48,053 bases of DNA from Gordonia jinhuaensis (GTDB taxonomy: Bacteria; Actinomycetota; Actinomycetes; Mycobacteriales; Mycobacteriaceae), in contig NZ_BMGC01000030.1 of the NCBI RefSeq assembly GCF_014639795.1, positions 916 through 48,968 on the forward strand, in the 5' to 3' direction. The notes beneath the pieces are model-generated. The model made no database searches, had not been told where the DNA came from, and was given only the letters and a program-made list of their open reading frames with translations. The position numbers were made by a program, and so were the translations under genes. Shown here in pieces: positions 30,476 to 40,100 of the stretch. How positions within the stretch are numbered: the stretch's first letter is position 1; the number at the start of each line of letters is the position of its first letter.

Positions 30476-33400
30476 GTGACCACGAGCAACTCGATGAGCC
30501 GAGCCGAACTCCGCCGACGCCGTGCCGACGTCCTCGCGCAGCGCAAGGCGCAACGCGGGCTGAACTCGGGAGACGCGCAGATCCTGCGGCGCGCGGACCG
30601 CGGTGAGCTGTCGTCGCCGCAGCAGCGAATGTGGTGGCTGCAGACCGCTGACCCGACCACCACCGCGCTCAACGTCTCGGTGGCAGTGGATCTTCGCGGT
30701 CCCCTCGACGTCGACGCTCTCGACGCCGCGGTGTCGGCCGTTGCCGCCCGCCACGAGATCCTGCGGACGGTGATACGTGCAGACGAGGAGACCGGCACGC
30801 CGCGTGCGGTGGTCACCGACGAGGCTCCGGGACTGCGTGAGGTCCTCGAACTCGGTGCCGACGACGATGCTGCCGACCAGGGTGGTGTCGATTCGATGGT
30901 CGAGGCGATCCTGTCGGGCGCGGCCGATCACGTCTTCGACCTGTCGGTCGACACCCCGCTGCAGGTCCACCTCATCGGCCGCGGCCCCGATCACCATGTG
31001 CTCGCACTGGTTACCCATCACGTCGCCTGGGATGACGACTGTTGGGCGATCTACTTCGAGGACCTCGGTCACGCCTATCGGACCATCACCGGGCTCGGTG
31101 GCGGCAGGACCGACGGGGACAGGATTCAGTGGGACCGGATTCAGTGGGACCGGATTCAGTGGGATCGGGAGGCCGTACAGTACGCCGACGCCACCCGGTC
31201 GGCTTCGGACTCCGACCCGGCCGACGCAGACGGTCTGCGGTACTGGCGGCAGACGCTGGGCTCGGTCACCGAAACGGTGGAACTGCCGGGGGAGTCGACG
31301 ATTGCGTCGGATGCCGACGACCTCGCCGCGCAACGCCGCCTGCACCTCGACGTGGAGACGATGTCGCGGGTGGATGCGCTGGCTCGTGAGCATTCGGCGA
31401 CCGCGTTCATGGTGCTGCTGGCGGCATTCGACGTCGCGATCGCGCGTACCTGCGGAACCGACGACGTGGTGGTGGCCAGCCCGGTGGTCAACCGGTCGTT
31501 GCCCGGCGCAGATCGCGCGCTCGGCTACTTCGGCAACACCGTGCTCCTGCGCACCGCGATCGATCTCGACGCGGGTTTCGGTGACGCGGTCGACGCGACG
31601 CGGGACACCTGTGCGGGCGCGTTCGCCCACGCCGGGACCGAACTCGACACGGTGGTGGCAGCCATCCGACCCGATCTCGTCGCCGACACGAGTTCACTGG
31701 TGCGACTGGGCTTCTCGGCACGCAAGGCGGTCGACTCCGCACTCGACCTGCCGGGAATCACCTCCCAGGCACGTGAGGTCGGAAGTCTGCATGCGCAGGT
31801 TCCGGTGAGTGTGATGATCGAATGGGGTGAGGGTGCCGAGGTGATCCTCGACCACCAGCTCGCGGTCATCGACGGTCCGCATGCGCAGGTGATCCTCGAC
31901 GTGTTCGGCGAGGTGCTCGCTGCGGGTCTGCGCGACCCGCAGGCTGCGCTGCTGCGTGCACCGATGATGACCGCGCGGGCGCTCGCGGAGGCGGAGGCGA
32001 TGTCGTGTGGTGCGCGCACGCCGCTGACCGCCGACACCCTCCCGGACATGTTCGCCCGCCAGGTGGCGATCAGTGGTGATCGCGTGGCCGTCGACCTCGA
32101 CGAGACCACCCTGACCTATACCGATGTCGATGTGATGTCGAACCGGGTGGCGCGGTGGCTGCTCGCGCAGAACATCTCGACACACAGTTGTGTCGCACTG
32201 TGTTTCACCCACTCGGCCGATCTCGTGATCGCCGCACTCGGTGTACTCAAGGCCGGAGCCGCCTACGTCCCGGTGGATCCGACCTACCCGGCCGATCGCA
32301 TCGCCCACATGCTCGCCGACTCGGCACCGGACCTGGTGATCGGTGACCTCGGAGACGATGTGGCCGCACAGATCCCCCACGGGGTCCGTACCGCCGAACT
32401 GCGGCGCGTGATCGCCGACACGTCGGCGCCCGCCGAGGCGGTCACCGATGCTGATCGCGCGGCGCCACTGACGCCCGCCGACGGCGCCTATGTCATCTAC
32501 ACCTCGGGATCCACCGGCCTGCCGAAGGGCGTGCTGATCTCGCATCGTGCGATCGTCGACCACCTGGGCTGGATGGCCGACGAATACGACGCGGGGGCCC
32601 GCGATGCACTGCTGCAGGTGGCGTCAACGAGTTTCGACGTCAGTGTCGGCGAGATCTTCGGAACGCTCACCACCGGTGCGCGACTGGTGATCCCGCGGCC
32701 GGGCGGCCTCACCGACATCGGCTATCTGACCGCACTCCTGCGGGACAAAGCCGTGAGCACGATGCATTTCGTGCCGTCGCTGCTCGGTATGTTCCTCATG
32801 CTGCCCGACGCCGCCCAGTGGCGGAGCCTGCGACGTGTCCCGATCGGCGGCGAGGCATTGCCCGGCGAGATCGCCGACCGGTTCCATGAGACGTTCGAGG
32901 CGATGCTGCACAACTTCTACGGACCCACCGAGACCACGCTGGCCGCGAGCAGGTACAAGGTCGAAGGGCCGCAGGGCAATCGGATCGTCCCCATCGGTAC
33001 CCCCAAGCGCAACACCACCTTGCGCGTGCTCGACGCCGGACTCCATCCCGTGCCGGCCGGGGTGATCGGCGAGCTCTACATCGGTGGCGATCATCTGGCG
33101 CAGGGTTATCTGCATCGTGGCGCTCTCACCGCCGAGCGGTTCGTCGCCGATCCGTTCGACCCCGGTCGTCGGCTGTACCGCACCGGCGACCTGGTGCGCT
33201 GGACGACCACCGGTGAGGGTCTCGACTACATCGGACGTGCCGATGCGCAGGTGAAGATCCGTGGGTTCAGAATCGAACTCGGTGAGATCGAGGCGGCGAT
33301 CGTCGCGGTGCCGTCGGTGGCGCGGGCAGTGGTCGATGTCGCCGAACATCCCACCCGGGGAAAGGTTCTCGTCGGATATGCCATCCCGGCCGATCCCACG

Positions 33401-36400
33401 GCCGGGATCGACGAGGCGGAGATCGCGGCATCGCTGCATGCGACGTTGCCCGAACACATGGTGCCCGACCGGGTGCTGTCCATCGACGAGGTGCCGCTCA
33501 CACCGAACGGCAAACTCGATCGTCGTGCATTGCCGCAGCCTGAGTTCGAGCGCACCACCGCACTGCGTGCGCCGCAGACCCCGACACAGCACCGACTGTG
33601 CGCCCTGTTCGCCGACCTGCTCGCCCTCGACGAGATCGGGGTGGACGACTCGTTCTTCGACATCGGCGGCCACTCACTGCTGGCCACCCGTCTGCTGTCG
33701 CGGGTGCGCGCAGAATTCGGTGTCGACATCTCGATTCGCGACGCCTTCGACAACCCGACGGTTGCGGGTCTCGCCGAGATCGTCGATGCCTCGGTGGCGG
33801 AATCGACTACGCGCCCGCCGTTGGTGCCGGTCGGTGAGCAGGACCATCCGCCGTTGTCGGCTTCACAGCTGCGGCAGTGGTTCATCTATCACTTCAACGG
33901 CGCGTCGGCGACATACAACATCCCCTTCGCGGCGCGTATCGACGGACCGGTCGACGTCGAGGCGCTCAGGGCAGCGCTGCGCGACGTTCTCGACCGTCAT
34001 GAGGTGCTGCGCACCACCTACCCGATGCATGGTGAATCGCCGTATCAGTTGGTGCACAACGACGTCGATGCCGAACTCGCCGTGCTCGACGTGACCGAGC
34101 ACGATGTGACCGCTCAGCTGGCCCGCGCCGCCGAGGTGGCGATCGACCTCGCCACCGAGATCCCCCTGCGCGCGACGCTGCTGCGGATCGCGCCGCAGCG
34201 TCATGTGCTGTCGGTGGTCATCCATCACATCGCCTCCGACGAATGGTCGGCGCCGGTGTTGTTCGCCGACCTGATCACCGCCTACCGTGCCCGGGCCGCC
34301 GGTGGTGCACCGGAGTACGAGCCGATGCGCCTGCAGTACCGCGACTTCGCGGCATGGCAGCAACGTCTCCTGGACGGAGATCTCGAATTCTGGCGCCGGG
34401 AACTCGCCGACCTTCCCGAGGACACCATCCCGGTGCCCGACCGCCCCCGACAGGCCACCGAATCCGCCGACGGTGCGACCGTGACCGTGACCGTGTCACC
34501 GGATGTGCGGGCGGGACTGCGCGAGGTGGCCATCTCCACCGGCGCGAGTGAGTTCATGGTGTTGCAGACCGGGGTGGCGATCCTGTTGCGCGCCCTGGGA
34601 TGCGGCGACGACATACCACTGGGCTCACCGATCTCGGGACGCTCGGATGCGGCACTCGAGCGCATGGTCGGGATGTTCATCAACACCGTGGTGGTCCGCA
34701 ACCGACTCGACCCGAACGCGTCGGTGCGCGAGGCGATCTCGACTGCCCGTGACGCGGCCCTCGAGTCCTACGCCCATGCCGACGTGCCGTTCGAACAGCT
34801 CGTGACCGCGCTGGCGCCCGAGCGGGTCGCCGCACGTCACCCGCTGTTCCAGGTGCTGGTGGCGCTGCGGGACTCGGGCGTGTTCACCACCGCCCTCGAC
34901 GCCTCGGGCGCGACGACGATCGCGGCCCTGCCGCATGTGGAGACCACGGCCAAGTTCGACCTGACGTTCGACTTCCACCCCCCCGCCGGTGCCGTCGATT
35001 CCGGTGTCGTCGATTCCGGTGATGAGCTGGCGGTGGGCATCAACTACCGGACCGCCCTTTACGACCGGTCGACCATCGAGACGATGGCGCAGCGGTTGCT
35101 GCGCGTACTCGCGCAGATGGCCCACGACCCGGACACCGTGCTCGCCGACGTCGACATCGCCACCGCGGACGAGCGCACCACCGTCCTCACGCGGTGGGGC
35201 GTCGGGGGACGCGCACCGACGCCGGACGCAGGTCCGACGACGGTTGCGGCGCTGCTGGCCGCCTCGTCGGCGCCGTCGCACGCACCGGCATTGCGCTGCG
35301 GCACCGACGTCATCGACCACGGCGAACTCCGCAGGCGGGCGGACCTGCTCGCGGCCCGGCTGCGTGCACACGGGGCCGGACCCGGATCGTTCGTGGCCAT
35401 CGGCACCGCACGCGGCATCGACATGGTGGTCGCGCTGGTGGCGACGATGACCGCCGGTGCGGCCTACCTGCCGCTCGATTCCCGGCTGCCCGACGACCGG
35501 CTGGCATTCACCCTCGCCGATGCCGAACCGGCGGTGATGATCGTCGATGAGACCACCACACAACGCCTCCCGGCGCTGGCCCCGACGGTGACGTCGATCG
35601 ACCTGGCTGATCCCGAGATCTGGAGTGCCGATCCGCGGGCCGGGAGCGAACCCGCCGGTGTCGATGTGGCACAACCAGATCCCGACGATCCGGCCTATCT
35701 GCTCTTCACCTCCGGTTCCACCGGGACGCCCAAGGGTGTGGTGGGAACGCAGGCCGGTATGGCCAACCGACTCGCCTGGCAGCCGGCGATGTTCGAGGTC
35801 GCCGATCCCGACGTCCGTCTTGCGCAGGGTTCGCTGGCCTTCCTCGACGGTGGTCTGGAATTGCTCGCCGGGGTCATCGCCGGTGCCGAACTGGTGATCG
35901 CCGACGACGAGCAGGCGCGTGACCTGCACGCGCTCGGTGATCTGCTCACCGATGGTCGGATCGCCCAGGTGACGGCCGTACCCTCGGCGATCCGCGTGCT
36001 GGCTCGTGACGAACGCGGGGTGCTCGGTTCGGTGGACCGGTGGGTGTGCAGCGGTGAACCGCTGACCGCCGATCTCCTCGATGAACTGCGCGGCGGCGCA
36101 CCCGCTTCGGAGATCGTCAACAGCTACGGCACCACCGAGTCGGCCGGTGCGGTGGTGCGCAGCGTCCTCGGCACGCAGACGCTGCGCATCGGACGACCGA
36201 TGCCCGGTGTGGAGGTCTACCTCCTCGACGACGCCCTGCGACCGGTGCCCGCGGGTGTGCCCGGTGAGATCTACCTGGGCGGAGTGCAACTCGCACAGGG
36301 GTATTGGCGGCGACCGGGACTGACCGCGAGCCGATTCGTCGCCAACCCGTTCGCCTCGTACCCCGGTGCGCGGATGTACCGCACCGGCGACCGCGCCCGG

Positions 36401-37114
36401 TGGAATGCCGAGGGGGCACTGGAGTTCACCGGCCGCGTCGACCATCAGATCAAGATCCGCGGCTTCCGGGTGGAACTCGGGGAGATCGAGGCGGCGATGC
36501 GCGGGATCGACGGTGTCGATGGCGCGATCGCGACGGCAATCGTGCGCGACGGCCGCACTCAGATCTTCGGATACGTCACGCTGGTGGACTCTGCTGATGT
36601 CGAATCTGTGGGTGACGAGCCCGGATCGGCCATCCGGCGCCGGCTCGAGGGCATGCTCCCGTCCTATGCGGTACCGGCGGCGGTGGTGGTCCTCGACGAG
36701 ATCCCGTTGACCGGTTCGGGGAAGCTGAACCGGCCTGCACTGCCGATCCCGGACCTGTCCGGGTCGGCTGCGGGGGAGCCGCCGCGTACCGACACCGAAC
36801 GACGGATCGCCGCCGCGATGGAAGCGGTGCTGGGGGTCTCGTCGGTGGGACGCGACGACGGCTTCTTCGCCCTCGGTGGCGACAGTATCGTGTCGGTGCA
36901 ACTCGCGGCCGCACTGCGCGAGGACGGCCTCCCCGTGCACCCGCAGCAGATCTTCACCCATACATCCGTCGCCGAACTCGCCGCTGCCGTCGATGCGGCC
37001 GTGCGCGACGGTGAGGGGACCAGCGCACAGGCGGTCTCGGTGGAGCCGATGGCCGCATCCGGACTCGACGCGGACATGCTTGCTGCGCTGCAGAATTCGT
37101 GGGGAGACCAGTGA
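30476..37114 (+). CDS. Two-module NRPS, C-A-T-C-A-T (MbtE-like position)
   Basis: 2212 residues from GTG 30476. Module 1: condensation (about 43-480, HHVAWDD at 181-187), adenylation (about 530-1015, FDVSVGEIFG with Asp721), carrier (Ser1067 in GGHSLL). Module 2: condensation (about 1120-1560, HHIASDE at 1250-1256), adenylation (about 1590-2085), carrier (Ser2137 in GGDSI). By position, module 1 should add N-acyl-N-hydroxy-ornithine or -lysine. In the second adenylation domain the core reads FLDGGLELL, which places Leu where Asp235 is expected and Asp at 236 (residues 1790 and 1791), as in beta-alanine-type domains. A threefold DRIQW repeat occurs at residues 215-229. The stop overlaps the start of the next NRPS (GTGA). 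Confidence 0.93.
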   Translation: MTTSNSMSRAELRRRRADVLAQRKAQRGLNSGDAQILRRADRGELSSPQQRMWWLQTADPTTTALNVSVAVDLRGPLDVDALDAAVSAVAARHEILRTVIRADEETGTPRAVVTDEAPGLREVLELGADDDAADQGGVDSMVEAILSGAADHVFDLSVDTPLQVHLIGRGPDHHVLALVTHHVAWDDDCWAIYFEDLGHAYRTITGLGGGRTDGDRIQWDRIQWDRIQWDREAVQYADATRSASDSDPADADGLRYWRQTLGSVTETVELPGESTIASDADDLAAQRRLHLDVETMSRVDALAREHSATAFMVLLAAFDVAIARTCGTDDVVVASPVVNRSLPGADRALGYFGNTVLLRTAIDLDAGFGDAVDATRDTCAGAFAHAGTELDTVVAAIRPDLVADTSSLVRLGFSARKAVDSALDLPGITSQAREVGSLHAQVPVSVMIEWGEGAEVILDHQLAVIDGPHAQVILDVFGEVLAAGLRDPQAALLRAPMMTARALAEAEAMSCGARTPLTADTLPDMFARQVAISGDRVAVDLDETTLTYTDVDVMSNRVARWLLAQNISTHSCVALCFTHSADLVIAALGVLKAGAAYVPVDPTYPADRIAHMLADSAPDLVIGDLGDDVAAQIPHGVRTAELRRVIADTSAPAEAVTDADRAAPLTPADGAYVIYTSGSTGLPKGVLISHRAIVDHLGWMADEYDAGARDALLQVASTSFDVSVGEIFGTLTTGARLVIPRPGGLTDIGYLTALLRDKAVSTMHFVPSLLGMFLMLPDAAQWRSLRRVPIGGEALPGEIADRFHETFEAMLHNFYGPTETTLAASRYKVEGPQGNRIVPIGTPKRNTTLRVLDAGLHPVPAGVIGELYIGGDHLAQGYLHRGALTAERFVADPFDPGRRLYRTGDLVRWTTTGEGLDYIGRADAQVKIRGFRIELGEIEAAIVAVPSVARAVVDVAEHPTRGKVLVGYAIPADPTAGIDEAEIAASLHATLPEHMVPDRVLSIDEVPLTPNGKLDRRALPQPEFERTTALRAPQTPTQHRLCALFADLLALDEIGVDDSFFDIGGHSLLATRLLSRVRAEFGVDISIRDAFDNPTVAGLAEIVDASVAESTTRPPLVPVGEQDHPPLSASQLRQWFIYHFNGASATYNIPFAARIDGPVDVEALRAALRDVLDRHEVLRTTYPMHGESPYQLVHNDVDAELAVLDVTEHDVTAQLARAAEVAIDLATEIPLRATLLRIAPQRHVLSVVIHHIASDEWSAPVLFADLITAYRARAAGGAPEYEPMRLQYRDFAAWQQRLLDGDLEFWRRELADLPEDTIPVPDRPRQATESADGATVTVTVSPDVRAGLREVAISTGASEFMVLQTGVAILLRALGCGDDIPLGSPISGRSDAALERMVGMFINTVVVRNRLDPNASVREAISTARDAALESYAHADVPFEQLVTALAPERVAARHPLFQVLVALRDSGVFTTALDASGATTIAALPHVETTAKFDLTFDFHPPAGAVDSGVVDSGDELAVGINYRTALYDRSTIETMAQRLLRVLAQMAHDPDTVLADVDIATADERTTVLTRWGVGGRAPTPDAGPTTVAALLAASSAPSHAPALRCGTDVIDHGELRRRADLLAARLRAHGAGPGSFVAIGTARGIDMVVALVATMTAGAAYLPLDSRLPDDRLAFTLADAEPAVMIVDETTTQRLPALAPTVTSIDLADPEIWSADPRAGSEPAGVDVAQPDPDDPAYLLFTSGSTGTPKGVVGTQAGMANRLAWQPAMFEVADPDVRLAQGSLAFLDGGLELLAGVIAGAELVIADDEQARDLHALGDLLTDGRIAQVTAVPSAIRVLARDERGVLGSVDRWVCSGEPLTADLLDELRGGAPASEIVNSYGTTESAGAVVRSVLGTQTLRIGRPMPGVEVYLLDDALRPVPAGVPGEIYLGGVQLAQGYWRRPGLTASRFVANPFASYPGARMYRTGDRARWNAEGALEFTGRVDHQIKIRGFRVELGEIEAAMRGIDGVDGAIATAIVRDGRTQIFGYVTLVDSADVESVGDEPGSAIRRRLEGMLPSYAVPAAVVVLDEIPLTGSGKLNRPALPIPDLSGSAAGEPPRTDTERRIAAAMEAVLGVSSVGRDDGFFALGGDSIVSVQLAAALREDGLPVHPQQIFTHTSVAELAAAVDAAVRDGEGTSAQAVSVEPMAASGLDADMLAALQNSWGDQ
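31118..31162 (+). repeat. Three tandem 15-bp repeats encoding DRIQW inside the NRPS
   Basis: Three 15-base copies (GAC-A/C-GGATTCAGTGG) at 31118-31132, 31133-31147 and 31148-31162 give DRIQW three times, followed by DRE. They lie after the catalytic HHxxxD of the first condensation domain, near residues 215-229, and keep the frame. Confidence 0.9.
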
Positions 37115-40100
37115 GTATCGTCGATGTCATCGCCGCGACCGCTCTACAGGAGGGGCTCTACGCCCTGGCCGGGATGGACGAGACGGCCGACGACCCCTAT
37201 GTGATCGGATTTCTCGCCGACCTCGACGGCCCGGTGGATCTGGAGCTGTTGAAGCGGTCGATGGCCGCGGTGATCGACCGTCATCCGCATCTGCGCGGTG
37301 CCTTCTTCTCGACGGATCTGCCGCATCCGGTGCTCGTGGTACCTGACCGTGCCGACCTGGACTGGACGGTCGTGACCACACCGGCCTCCGACACCGAACT
37401 CGAGGAGCTGGCTGAAGCGACCCGGCGGCGGCGGTTCGATCTGCACCGCGGGCCGCTCATCCGCGCCACCATCGCCGCGCGGCGCGGGGGCGGTTACCGC
37501 TTCATCTGTGTGGCACACCACACGATCATCGACGGCTGGTCGTTGCCGATCTTCGTGCGGGAGATGTTGAGCGCGTATGTCTCCGGTGGATCGGTAGCGG
37601 GCTGGCCGCCGGCGCGCCCCTATCGCGACCACGTGGCACTGTTGCGTGCGCGCGATCATCAGACGTCGGAGAATGTCTGGCGTTCCTACGTCGAGGGTCT
37701 CGACGCGCCGACGCTGGTCGCCGAGACGACACCGTCGCGTGTGGAACTGCCGACGTCGGTGGACCGCAGACTGACTCGTGAGCAGTCGGCGCAGGTGATC
37801 GCCTTCGCCCGGTCGATCGGGGTCACGGTGAACACGCTGACCCAGGTGGCGTGGGCATTGATCCTGCGCGGGCTGACCGGCGCCGATGACGTGGTCTACG
37901 GTGCGACCTCGTCCGGGCGACCCGATGACCTACCCGGTGCGGCCGACATGATCGGACTGTTCATCACCACCTTGCCGGTGCGTATCGATCTCGCAGACAT
38001 CGACGACGGCGACGTGGCGCAGGTGTGCCGGCGTGTGCAGCGCGACGCGGTGGCGATGCGTGCCCACGACCAGGTCGGGTTGGCGCAGATCACCGCGATG
38101 TCAGGACATTCGGTGCTCTTCGACACCTTGCTGGTCTTCCAGAATGCACCGCGCGGCATGATCGGTGAGGCGTTCACCGCACCCGACGGGATGCGGGTCA
38201 CCCCGATCGATCTGACCAGTCTCACGCACTACCCGCTCACAGTGGTGCCCTACATCGACGACGGGGTGTTGGCCACCACCGTCGAGATGCGACCCGACAT
38301 GGGCGTGTGGTTCGATGCGGCCGAGCTCGCCGAGCGGGTGCTCTGGGTGACCCTCGCCTTGAGTCGGGTCGCCAGTATCGACGACATCGATCTGTTGCTG
38401 CCCGGCGAGCCCGCCGCGATCACCGCCCCGGATGGGCTGCCCGACAACACAAGCGGGGACTGGTCGCTGGTCGGGCAGGCTCTGGCCCTGGTCGCCGCGC
38501 GTCACCCGGACCGCACCGCGGTGATCGCGGGGCGGGAGTCGATCACCTTCGCCGGACTCGACTCCCGCGTCGAGATGATGGCCGCACGACTGCGCGCCGC
38601 CGGTGTCCGCGCGGGTGATGCGGTGACGTTGCTGTGTCCCCGCGACATCAGCTGGTTCGTGGCCCTGTTCGCCGTGGCCCGGGTCGGTGCGGTCGCGGTG
38701 TTCACCGAGGTGAACACTCCGGCGGCGAGACTGTCGTCGATGGTCTCGCGGACGGCCTCGGTGGCGGTGGTGTCGACCGAGCAGACCGTGCATCTGGCCG
38801 CCCAGATCGCCGGTGATGCACAGGTTCTCGTCGACGAGCCTGATGGCGCCGATACCGATCTCCGCGAGGATCGACTCTCCTCGACCGGCGACGAGATGTC
38901 TGCCGACGCGCCGCTGTACATCGTCTTCACCTCGGGGACCACCGGTGAACCCAAGGGAGTGGTGGGGACCCACCGCGGCATTCGTGAACTGTGGGCCGAC
39001 CACGACCGCCGCGTCTACCGACGACTCGTCGACGCCGGTGCGCCGCAACCATTGACGGTGGGACATGCGTGGTCAACCGGATTCGACGCCGCCTGGCAGC
39101 CGACACTCGCGTTGCTGTCGGGTCATACGGTCGCGATGTTCGGCGATGAGGTGCGCCACGATCCGCTGCTGCTCGTCGGGGAGATCGAGAGGCTCGGCGT
39201 GGACATGATGGAGACCTCGCCGTCGATGCTGCCCTCGCTCATCGACGCCGGCCTGTTCCGCCGTGACGTGTCCGGACAAGAGCATGCGCTGCTGCGCGGG
39301 CTCGGCCTGGGCGGTGAGGCAGTGGACAGCGGGATGTGGCGACGTATCCAACAGCTCCACGGCACAGTCGGTTTCAATTTCTACGGGCCCACCGAGACCA
39401 CGGTCGACGCGGTGTCGGTCGTGATCGACGACGCGCCGGTGCCGCTCATCGGCCGTCCGGTGGCCGGACTGTCGGCCCATGTCCTCGACGACCGGCTGAA
39501 ACCGGTGCCGCGCGGCGGTGTCGGCGAGCTGTATCTGTCGGGCCCGCAGGTGGCCGTGGGCTACCTCGACGACCCGGCGCAGACCGCGCAGCGGTTCGTC
39601 GGCGTCGACGGTGGCCTGCGCGCTTACCGCACCGGTGATGTGGTGCGGCGGTTGCCCGACGATCGGCTGGCGTATCACGGCCGCAGCGACGCCCAGGTGA
39701 AGATCCGCGGCTTCCGCGTGGAACCCGGAGAACTCGTCGCCGCATTGCGCGGTCTGTCTCGCGTGGCCGACGCGGCCGTGGTGGTCACCACCAACTCTGC
39801 TGGAGCCAAACAACTCTCGGCATTCGTGGTGTCCGCATCGACGGGTGTCGACCTGTCGGCGATACGTCGAGAGCTCGCCGAGATCGTCCCGCGCCATCTG
39901 ATCCCGGCATCTCTGGCCGCGGTGAGCGCGATCCCGATGACCCCCAACGGCAAGGTCGACTCCGCGGCGTTGCGTGCACAGGCGCAGGCGGCACCGCAGA
40001 CCTCGCCGCAGCGGAATGAGGCTCCCGAGACCGACACCGAGAAACTGGTCCACGGGGTGGTCGCGACGATGCTCGGCAGCGAGATCGGTGTGACCACTGA

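Noticed and set aside
34625-36961. Long open frame of 778 codons on the minus strand, opposite the two-module NRPS
   Set aside because: It is antisense to an NRPS with complete motifs; the protein has low-complexity Arg/His/Gly-rich composition and no motif, as expected from the mirrored codon bias of high-GC DNA.
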